From positions 1-42,573 of the forward strand of contig DAOUEJ010000212.1 of NCBI GenBank assembly GCA_034430615.1: a stretch of 42,573 nucleotides of DNA, in the 5' to 3' direction. A program made the translations under genes and the position numbers. The notes beneath the pieces were generated by a model. That model did not search any database, was not told the origin of the DNA, and saw only the letters and a list, made by a program, of their open reading frames with translations. Each line of letters opens with the position of its first letter. The stretch's first letter is position 1. This stretch comes from E44-bin32 sp034430615. Its GTDB lineage: Bacteria > Chloroflexota > Anaerolineae > Anaerolineales > E44-bin32. Positions 9,225 through 15,316 of the stretch are shown in pieces.

Positions 9225-9234
9225 ACCCTGTCAA
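9205..9234 (-). promoter_or_regulatory. Promoter of the tyrosine recombinase gene
   Basis: On the minus strand, TTGACA (9234-9229), an 18-base spacer and TATGAT (9210-9205) match the sigma70 consensus closely. Transcription would start near 9198, giving a leader of about 65 nt before the recombinase ATG. It is the best -35/-10 pair in the window by eye. Confidence 0.65.
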
Positions 9235-9412
9235 GCTGCAAGGGCCACCTCCCTACCGATAGGTTTCAGCAAAGATTGCAGGCCAGGACCGGCCGAAAGG
9301 AATCGTATTCACTTTATTTTTAAATAGTCGATCAAGAAGGAGCCGATGGTGTATTCTGATGGCCACACCCCCCTACCCGGGAAAGGTGCGTAATTGCTAT
9401 GAATCACTACCA

Positions 9413-10294
9413 TCAAGAGGGACTTGCTGGGGATTGTGTCAGGATGTATTCAACAGCTGCAGCCAGGTGTGCTCCATAGAGGATGATAAGAGAGCTGATA
9501 TAGATCCAGAACATCAGGATCACGATCGCACCAAGAGAGCCATAAATCAACTCGTAACGGGGAATCCCGCTCGTCAGGTACCATGTGAAGCCTGACGTTG
9601 CCAGCTCCCACCCCGAGGCGGCAACTGCTGCGCCAACAATCGCGAAGCGTATCGGGACTTTTTTATTGGGTGCCCATAGATAGAGCCCGGTGAAAACAAG
9701 TGCCTTAAGAAGCCAGGAGAACAGCCGTGTCATTCCAACTGAATAGGGCAGACGTTGAATGATCTGGTTGCCCAGCAGCTGCAGGTCAATCTGGGTCAAG
9801 ACGCTCAAAGTCGTGGTTGCGATCACCGAAAGAACTACCAATCCACCAAGCAAAAAGGCAATCCCGATCCCGGCCAATCTTTTTCGAAGGAAATTCCGGA
9901 TCTGCGTGTCGGGCCAGGCGCGGTTTACGTTGTATATGAGGCTTGAGAACATGCCGGATGCTGACCAGAGCAACCCTACCAAGCCAACGATCCCCACCGC
10001 ACCCCGGAGGTTGAGCACTGTCTGCAGATTGTTTGCGATTACATCGCGTGAACCAGGGAATAGGTTGATAAAGAGTTCCTGTACCTGATGGAAGATCTGA
10101 TCGCGTTCGAGGAAATAGCCTCCAGCAGCGATTAGGGCAAGGAAAAATGGGAATAGGGAGAAGAGCGTATAGTAGGCGAGGCTGGCAGCTACCTCACCGC
10201 CTCTCTCCTTAGAAAATCGCTCGATCGAGCGCGAGAGGATGCGGTACCAAGCTTGTGAACGGGCGCTTTGTATAAGGCGTGCTATCCGATCCAT
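9413..10294 (-). CDS. YihY/BrkB-family integral membrane protein
   Basis: A 293-residue inner-membrane protein of the YihY (virulence factor BrkB, formerly RNase BN) family. The hallmark N-terminal segment GGEVAASLAYYTLFSLFPFF is near residues 32-51, and about six hydrophobic helices follow. The last helix carries the usual IYISSLIILYGAHLAAA signature. Length is typical. The biochemical role of the family is unsettled; the old RNase assignment was withdrawn. It has its own short upstream gap with no clear Shine-Dalgarno. The gap of about 280 bases to the recombinase gene holds the recombinase promoter and nothing else recognisable. Family firm, function unknown. Confidence 0.9.
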   Translation of the reverse strand: MDRIARLIQSARSQAWYRILSRSIERFSKERGGEVAASLAYYTLFSLFPFFLALIAAGGYFLERDQIFHQVQELFINLFPGSRDVIANNLQTVLNLRGAVGIVGLVGLLWSASGMFSSLIYNVNRAWPDTQIRNFLRKRLAGIGIAFLLGGLVVLSVIATTTLSVLTQIDLQLLGNQIIQRLPYSVGMTRLFSWLLKALVFTGLYLWAPNKKVPIRFAIVGAAVAASGWELATSGFTWYLTSGIPRYELIYGSLGAIVILMFWIYISSLIILYGAHLAAAVEYILTQSPASPS

Positions 10295-10372
10295 GGGTCA
10301 TGTCATGCTGGACGTGTCGGCCAGGATAATAGCATGAATGTGAACTTAGCGGTCGAATCAGATAGGGGTAGT

Positions 10373-11371
10373 TCAGGAGTGGCCGTTTGAACCTTGGATG
10401 ATTTCCTTGAGCATGCCTGCATGCCAGCAGCGCTGAAGTGCTTCGACGACGATAGGATCGAATTGCTTCCCAGCGCCCTCTATAATTTCAGTGAAAGCAT
10501 TTTCCGGGCTGAGTGCCTTGCGATAGGATCGATCCGATGTCATTGCATCAAAGGCATCAGCCACTGCCAGCAACCGTGCACCTAGTGGGATTTCCTCACC
10601 ACTCAAACCATCAGGATACCCATCACCATCCCAGCGTTCGTGATGGTGACGGACGAGGGGAACTGCCGGAGCAAGGTACGGGATGTCACGGATCATCCGG
10701 GCGCCCACCTCCGGATGTTTGCGCATCTCTACCCATTCTTCTTTATTGAGCTTCCCTGTTTTGGTTAGCACTGAATCAGAGATGTATATCTTCCCAATGT
10801 CATGCAAGATAGCGCCAAACTCGAGGCGCTCAAGATCATCTTCATCCCACGCCATCTCCTTGGCAAGAGCACGAGCATAGCGGCCTAGCCGATACATGTG
10901 GGCGTGCGTATATGCGTCTCGCATTTCAATGGCGTTTGCTAGGACGAATAAGCTGTCCTTATAGGCCGCCTTCAGTTGTCCAAGCTTAAGTTCGGCTGAA
11001 CGGTCGAGTCGCGCCTTAACTGCAGAGAGCAATTCCTTCGTGGTAACAGGTTTCGTGATGTAATCATCTACGCCTTGAGAACGCCCATAGAAGGTATCCT
11101 CACGCGTCCCTTTTGCAGTCAGAAAGATGAAGGGGATGGTCGATTTCCCAGGATGTTGGCGGAGGGCTTCGAGCAGCTTGTACCCATCCATGATCGGCAT
11201 CGAGATATCGGAAAGGATGAGTGCTGGCTGCTCCAGGTCGAGCAAATCCAAGGCAGCTTCACCATTCGATGCCGTTAATACTTCGTAGCCACCACCTTCG
11301 AGGACATCCTTAAAGGCGATCAGCATCGCGGGATCATCTTCGACGACGAGAAGCTTGATAGGTAGATCCAC
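10373..11371 (-). CDS. Response regulator with HD-GYP domain (cyclic-di-GMP phosphodiesterase-type)
   Basis: An N-terminal receiver domain with acidic pair EDD (11-13), phospho-acceptor Asp55 in LSDISMP and a conserved Lys near 104 is followed by an HD-GYP domain: LHDIGKI, HPEVGARMI, HHHERWDGDGYPDGL and GARLLAVADAFDAM. Both the HD pair and the GYP triad are present, so c-di-GMP hydrolysis is expected, controlled by phosphorylation from an unlinked kinase. This is the RpfG-like architecture. I start at GTG 11371, which has GGAG in GGAGAGG and leads straight into the receiver beta-1 strand; ATG 11404 is possible but adds 11 unmatched residues. The kinase at 674 cannot be assumed to be its partner. 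Confidence 0.92.
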   Translation of the reverse strand: MDLPIKLLVVEDDPAMLIAFKDVLEGGGYEVLTASNGEAALDLLDLEQPALILSDISMPIMDGYKLLEALRQHPGKSTIPFIFLTAKGTREDTFYGRSQGVDDYITKPVTTKELLSAVKARLDRSAELKLGQLKAAYKDSLFVLANAIEMRDAYTHAHMYRLGRYARALAKEMAWDEDDLERLEFGAILHDIGKIYISDSVLTKTGKLNKEEWVEMRKHPEVGARMIRDIPYLAPAVPLVRHHHERWDGDGYPDGLSGEEIPLGARLLAVADAFDAMTSDRSYRKALSPENAFTEIIEGAGKQFDPIVVEALQRCWHAGMLKEIIQGSNGHS

Positions 11372-11560
11372 GAACCTCTCCAGACCGCATGCACCATTTT
11401 GCATAATACACGGTCAATGGTTTTCGGTAATTCATCTTGATTATGTCGTTCGAGAAGGAACTTGGCAAGATAGACCTTCGTACCCCCTAACCTGCCCTGC
11501 CACATGGCGTGCCCACGACACGTGTATCTGGTCGAAATCAGGAATGGCTGCGACTGATCA

Positions 11561-11569
11561 TGCTACAAT
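11561..11569 (+). promoter_or_regulatory. Extended -10 element, candidate smpB promoter
   Basis: TGCTACAAT is a TGn-extended -10 hexamer (TACAAT at 11564-11569) about 100 bases upstream of the smpB start. No good -35 is seen. It is the best candidate in the region between the divergent response-regulator gene and smpB. Confidence 0.35.
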
Positions 11570-11676
11570 CAAAACAATTGACACCCGAACAGGCGGCTGT
11601 TACGTCGTACCGGGCAGGTTTATCTATGCAAGGTAGGCTCGAGCCGAATGTAATCCAGGCTACATGTGGTGAAGTG

Positions 11677-12150
11677 ATGGGCAATCAGAGTGATATAAAA
11701 ACAATCGCGACCAATCGCAAGGCGTCGCATGATTACATCCTGGAGGAACGCTTCGAAGCAGGCATCGTCTTGACTGGCAGTGAGATCAAGTCGATCCGTG
11801 CTCGGCAGGTAAGCCTAAAGGAAGCTCACATCCAGGTCGATCCGGGCGGAGCCTGGCTTGTAAACGCGCACATTGCTCCCTATAACCCCGCAAACCAGTT
11901 CAATCATGACCCTCGCCGTCGGCGAAAGCTGTTGCTGCACAAGCGCGAGATCTCTACCCTCCAGGACAAGGTCCGCCAGCGTGGTTTCACGATCATCCCG
12001 CTGCGGCTTTATCTGAAGGCTGGCCTTGCCAAAGTCGAGATCGCGCTGGCGCGGGGCAAGCGACAGTACGACAAGCGGCGTGAACTTGCGAAGAAGGCAG
12101 CCGATCGTGATGTTGAACGCGCGTTGGCTCAGGGGAGGCGTGGAGAGTGA
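11677..12150 (+). CDS. smpB: SsrA-binding protein SmpB
   Basis: A 157-residue SmpB, the protein that binds tmRNA and brings it to stalled ribosomes. Family features are NRKASHDYILEERFEAGIVL, TGSEIKSIRA and, near the C-terminus, GLAKVEIALARGKRQYDKR, then the basic tail that mimics codon-anticodon pairing in the decoding site. An open frame extends back to 11509, but those 56 residues look non-native and ATG 11677 gives the normal length. The stop overlaps the next GTG (GTGA, 12147-12150). The tmRNA gene lies 0.9 kb downstream on the same strand, so both parts of the trans-translation system are linked. Confidence 0.96.
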   Translation: MGNQSDIKTIATNRKASHDYILEERFEAGIVLTGSEIKSIRARQVSLKEAHIQVDPGGAWLVNAHIAPYNPANQFNHDPRRRRKLLLHKREISTLQDKVRQRGFTIIPLRLYLKAGLAKVEIALARGKRQYDKRRELAKKAADRDVERALAQGRRGE

Positions 12151-12935
12151 GCGAGCCACGGTCGATCTCCGCGGTAAATAATCTGCCACTTGAGCGAAAA
12201 GAGGCTGTCTACCGGCGCTTCATTCCGGCCGAGCTTTTCCAACGCTTCCAGCTCCCTGAAACGTTGGTGGATCCGGATGGAAACAGCTTGCTAACGCTGC
12301 GCTGCAGGGAGGGATCGACTGATGTTGTGGTAGATCTCCGCCACAGGTATGGTTCGCGCGATCCCCTGCTCTATGCCCACTTGACAGACACGATGAACGG
12401 CCAGATTCACGTCCTACTATATATCTTGAATGATCCTGATTCTCCACGCTTTGATGTTGACCATATGCCGGATGGCACACCAACAGAGTTCGGTGTCTTT
12501 CGCCGCAACATAGGTGAAGAAGTACGCGCCCTGAAAGCTGGGCTTGCACCTGGCCAGATACGAAGCGGCCTTCGTCTGCTGCGACATTCCATTCAAGCTT
12601 TTGAAGAATTCGTAGCCTCACTTGGGCATGACGTGTACTTCATCGATCCACTGGCCTACCATAACGCCGTGGTATTTGAGGGATATGGCTTTCATTACCA
12701 GCAGGGACGCCGTAGGATGGAGCAGATCAACCTCGGTTTTCTACCGGGCGGGGAATTTCATAACTTACTGGATGGCTCAACTCCCTTTCGTGAGCGAGGA
12801 TTCTACAACTCGATACGTGGGCGGAGTTGGGCAATCCATGACGGCATCTTAGGTCAACCATTCACAGACATTGTCATGTTCAAGAAACTGGGCGAGACAG
12901 AATATATTTCGACTTTCGCCGAGGCAACCTGGTAG
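12147..12935 (+). CDS. Uncharacterised protein coupled to smpB
   Basis: A 262-residue soluble protein I do not recognise. It has no signal peptide, membrane segment or known catalytic motif. Residues about 60-100 (VVVDLRHRYG, DPLLYAHLTDT, IHVLLYILND) look like a mixed alpha/beta core. The segment YHNAVVFEGYGFHYQQGRRRMEQI resembles the end of a GNAT fold, where a Tyr-containing helix is followed by YGF, but the rest does not clearly support an acetyltransferase. Its GTG overlaps the smpB stop by four bases, implying translational coupling, and ssrA starts 125 bases after its end. Position suggests, but does not prove, a link to trans-translation. Confidence 0.75.
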   Translation: MSEPRSISAVNNLPLERKEAVYRRFIPAELFQRFQLPETLVDPDGNSLLTLRCREGSTDVVVDLRHRYGSRDPLLYAHLTDTMNGQIHVLLYILNDPDSPRFDVDHMPDGTPTEFGVFRRNIGEEVRALKAGLAPGQIRSGLRLLRHSIQAFEEFVASLGHDVYFIDPLAYHNAVVFEGYGFHYQQGRRRMEQINLGFLPGGEFHNLLDGSTPFRERGFYNSIRGRSWAIHDGILGQPFTDIVMFKKLGETEYISTFAEATW

Positions 12936-13045
12936 CGGTCTTTATCAAATTGCGCATAGCCTTGAACTAATTAAGGATTTGCAATGTAATAAGATGAGCA
13001 TTAGCTCAATATGGCTATACGCATATTAGAATATATTCAATCTGT

Positions 13046-13051
13046 TATAAT
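13046..13051 (+). promoter_or_regulatory. -10 box of the ssrA promoter
   Basis: A perfect TATAAT lies nine bases before the mature 5' end of tmRNA. The -35 region 17 bases upstream (ATATTA) is weak, but the whole stretch from 12960 is AT-rich and may act as an UP element. The primary transcript would start at or a few bases before 13061. Confidence 0.6.
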
Positions 13052-13060
13052 GTTGGCTAA

Positions 13061-13458
13061 GGGGATGAATGGCTTCGACGGAGGCGGAGCGTCACAAACT
13101 GCGAGCCGAGAGGCGCCGAACTCGTAAACTCAGCGCAAAACCTAAGTGCCAATCGCACTGACTATGCGGCTCTGCCCGTAGCTGCCTAAAAACAGCAACG
13201 CGCACAGCTCGGTCTCCTAGTGGGACCCGTCGCCATCTCGCCTCTCCCATCCGGCGGGTTGGTGGACGACAGGATGGTTGGGATGCAGTAGGGCTCGCCA
13301 CGAACTCTACCTAAGCGGCGCCTTCGGGCCCGAGTGGCTGGTGCGTGAAGAAGGCCTGTCAATCGGCTCTGATCGCACGAGACTGAATAGATTGACTACG
13401 CTTGTAGACGTTTGATGACCGAACCCTTCGGACGCGGGTTCGAATCCCGCCATCTCCA
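13061..13458 (+). ncRNA. ssrA: Transfer-messenger RNA (tmRNA)
   Basis: The ends fold into a tRNA-Ala-like acceptor: 5' GGGGATG (13061-13067) pairs with CATCTCC (13451-13457), with a G·U at the third pair, the alanine identity element, and A13458 as discriminator. The T arm GCGGG-TTCGAAT-CCCGC is intact and the 5' region carries the conserved GGCTTCGACG. The mRNA-like part resumes at GCC 13148 after CCTAAGT and encodes the tag ANRTDYAALPVAA, ending at TAA 13187-13189. CCA is not encoded. The RNA is one piece, about 398 nt, with long pseudoknot-forming regions after the tag. smpB lies upstream on the same strand. Confidence 0.96.
13148..13189 (+). other. tmRNA proteolysis-tag reading frame
   Basis: Thirteen codons (GCC resume codon to GCC) plus TAA give the tag ANRTDYAALPVAA. 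The alanine-initiated start, the CTAAGT just before it and the hydrophobic VAA C-terminus are as expected for a ClpXP-type degradation tag. Confidence 0.85.
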
Positions 13459-13461
13459 CTC

Positions 13462-13503
13462 AAAGCGACCAGGCCCGAATGATTAAGAGCCTGGTCGCTT
13501 TTT
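13462..13503 (+). terminator. Rho-independent terminator after ssrA
   Basis: AGCGACCAGGC (13464-13474) pairs perfectly with GCCTGGTCGCT (13489-13499) around a 14-base loop, followed by TTTTT (13499-13503). The stem extends by two A-T pairs. It also separates ssrA from the convergent regulator gene. Confidence 0.85.
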
Positions 13504-13525
13504 GATTCATCAAATACCCTTTGGA

Positions 13526-14188
13526 CTATATAGGATTATCCAGACGGAAACCGTGGCCTCGAACCGTAACGATGTAGTCATGATCACTATCAACTTCAGA
13601 TAGCCGGTCTCGCAGCCGCCGCACAAGCGCATCGATGGCTTGATCCGAAACACCAACGCCCTCAGTCCCGGGCCAGACATAAGCAGCGATCGTATCGCGA
13701 TTAATGACTTTATTATGGTTGTTGTACAGGAGTTCAAGCAAACGGAACTGCGGCGGAGAGAGCGGAGGATCTATCTCTGAGCTGCGGATCCAAACGCGAT
13801 GGGCCTGGATCTCCATACGCAATTGCCCCAACCCCATGTTCCCCGCTTCTTCCATGGATAACGGGAGCGTGGCCTCCGACCCTACGAAAGTTAATTTCAA
13901 CGCGAGCGCAATCTGAATATCATCGCCATCCTGGAGCGACTCATGCCCCATAATAGGAGCACCGTTTAGGTGCGTTCCATTCTTCGAGTTAAGATCTTCG
14001 ATCATGTAACCTGATGGCGTACGCCGAATTCGGGCATGATGTCGTGATACCTGACGATCGGAGATTGTTAGATCGCACTCCTCCCCACGTCCGATGATGA
14101 ACTCGTCCTTGTCCAGAGGCCAGCGCGATCCTTGCAAATCCCCTTCAGGGACCAGAAGCAGTGGGACCTCATCGCGACCTGAGATCAT
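13526..14188 (-). CDS. FHA domain / winged-helix DNA-binding regulator
   Basis: A 220-residue protein with an N-terminal forkhead-associated domain (about residues 20-95: IIGRGEECDLTI, SRHHARI, DLNSKNGTHLNG), which binds phosphothreonine peptides, and a C-terminal OmpR/PhoB-type winged helix (LSPPQFRLLELLYNN, then AIDALVRRLRDRL and VRGHGFRL). There is no receiver domain, so its input is probably threonine phosphorylation. A membrane Ser/Thr kinase is encoded divergently 97 bases away, making it a natural partner. ATG 14188 has GAGG five bases before it; the frame extends to a TTG at 14218 without a better site. FHA plus winged helix occurs in the EmbR family, but with the domains in another order. 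Confidence 0.9.
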   Translation of the reverse strand: MISGRDEVPLLLVPEGDLQGSRWPLDKDEFIIGRGEECDLTISDRQVSRHHARIRRTPSGYMIEDLNSKNGTHLNGAPIMGHESLQDGDDIQIALALKLTFVGSEATLPLSMEEAGNMGLGQLRMEIQAHRVWIRSSEIDPPLSPPQFRLLELLYNNHNKVINRDTIAAYVWPGTEGVGVSDQAIDALVRRLRDRLSEVDSDHDYIVTVRGHGFRLDNPI

Positions 14189-14228
14189 AATGCCCTCGAC
14201 GCTTCTCTCGCGAACCAACCAGAGTATA

Positions 14229-14240
14229 ATGCAATTGCAT
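14229..14240. promoter_or_regulatory. Perfect palindrome between divergent FHA-regulator and kinase genes
   Basis: ATGCAATTGCAT is a 12-base perfect palindrome. It directly follows a TATAAT (14225-14230, + strand; also TATACT on the minus strand) in the 97-base divergent region. It could be an operator for the adjacent winged-helix protein. No convincing -35 is seen for either direction. Confidence 0.35.
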
Positions 14241-14284
14241 TCTTGGCGCTCTGATTTGCGAGGGCGAGGATCACGTCGAGAGCT

Positions 14285-15316
14285 ATGCCAGAATCGCCAA
14301 TCGCCCTGCCCTACTCAAAGAGGTTCCCTTTGCCTGTCCCCCTGCAGCCTGGAGAGGTACTTAAAGACCGCTATATCATCGACCAGATCATTGGCCGAGG
14401 TGGTATGGGCTCAATTTACCTTGCCGATGACAACCGTCTAACTGGCAGACAGTGCGCTATTAAAGAAGTTCAACAGGATGAATCAGTTCCCGCGGAGCTG
14501 CGAGAACAGGGACGGGAACAGTTCTACCGTGAGGCTTCCGTCCTGGCAAGGCTGGATCACCCCAACCTTCCAAAGGTCTCTGATTTCTTCAGCGAGTCAG
14601 ATCGAGATTACCTCGTCATGGATTACATTCCGGGTGAAGATTTGAAGACCTTGATGGACCAATCCAGACGAAGGGGTGATTTTCTTCCTATCAATGACGT
14701 CCTTGCATGGGCGAAACAGATCGCTGATGCATTAGAGTATCTTCATGGCCAGGAACCCCCGGTAATACACAGGGACATAAAACCGAGCAATGTAAAACTG
14801 ACCCCTCAGGGTTTGATTAAACTGGTTGACTTTGGCTTGGTTAAACAGATGGTTCCTGAAGAATTGACCATCACGGTGATCCAGGGCAGAGGTACCGCAC
14901 TTTATACGCCACTTGAGCAATATGGCGGTGATGAAGGACACACCGATGTACGCAGTGACATTTATGCCTTTGGCGCTACCCTATACCATCTCATTACGAA
15001 TTCAGCGCCTGCTGAAGCCAAACAGCGTTTCCTGCGTCCCGATTCGCTTCGAGATCCACGCATCCTGAACCCAAAAATCCCCGATACCACCGCCCGTGCG
15101 ATATTATGGGCGATGAATCTCCATCCCGATGGTCGCCCAAAGAGCGTTGCATCATTTAAAGCCGCTCTGTATGGGCAGATGCCGAAGCAATCGGATACAC
15201 TTGCCTTTCCATTTACAGAAAGAATTAAAGATCTCTTTTCAGCGCCAACAGATCGCCTGCTCGCTGGCACTGCTGCCTTGCTGATCCTGGTAGCCGTCCT
15301 AGCTAGTCTAGCCTAG
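14285..15316 (+). CDS. Hanks-type Ser/Thr protein kinase with C-terminal membrane anchor
   Basis: A 343-residue eukaryotic-like kinase. All key motifs are present: Gly loop GRGGMGSIY (about residue 37), ATP-binding Lys in CAIKEV, catalytic loop HRDIKPSNV, DFG (LVDFGLV) and a TALYTPLEQYGG segment equivalent to the activation/P+1 region. A single hydrophobic helix (LLAGTAALLILVAVLASLA) ends the protein, anchoring the N-terminal kinase in the cytoplasm. No extracellular sensor domain follows, so it probably senses internally or through partners. The divergent FHA regulator is the likely substrate or effector. Its TAG stop interlocks with that of the convergent GH3 gene in a shared CTAG. Confidence 0.94.
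   Translation: MPESPIALPYSKRFPLPVPLQPGEVLKDRYIIDQIIGRGGMGSIYLADDNRLTGRQCAIKEVQQDESVPAELREQGREQFYREASVLARLDHPNLPKVSDFFSESDRDYLVMDYIPGEDLKTLMDQSRRRGDFLPINDVLAWAKQIADALEYLHGQEPPVIHRDIKPSNVKLTPQGLIKLVDFGLVKQMVPEELTITVIQGRGTALYTPLEQYGGDEGHTDVRSDIYAFGATLYHLITNSAPAEAKQRFLRPDSLRDPRILNPKIPDTTARAILWAMNLHPDGRPKSVASFKAALYGQMPKQSDTLAFPFTERIKDLFSAPTDRLLAGTAALLILVAVLASLA

Noticed and set aside
11509..11676. 56-codon N-terminal extension of SmpB
   Set aside because: It does not resemble SmpB and would make the protein far longer than the family; ATG 11677 gives the usual length.
13092..13301. Open frame on the minus strand inside 13061-13458
   Set aside because: It is antisense to the structured tmRNA and has no ribosome site.
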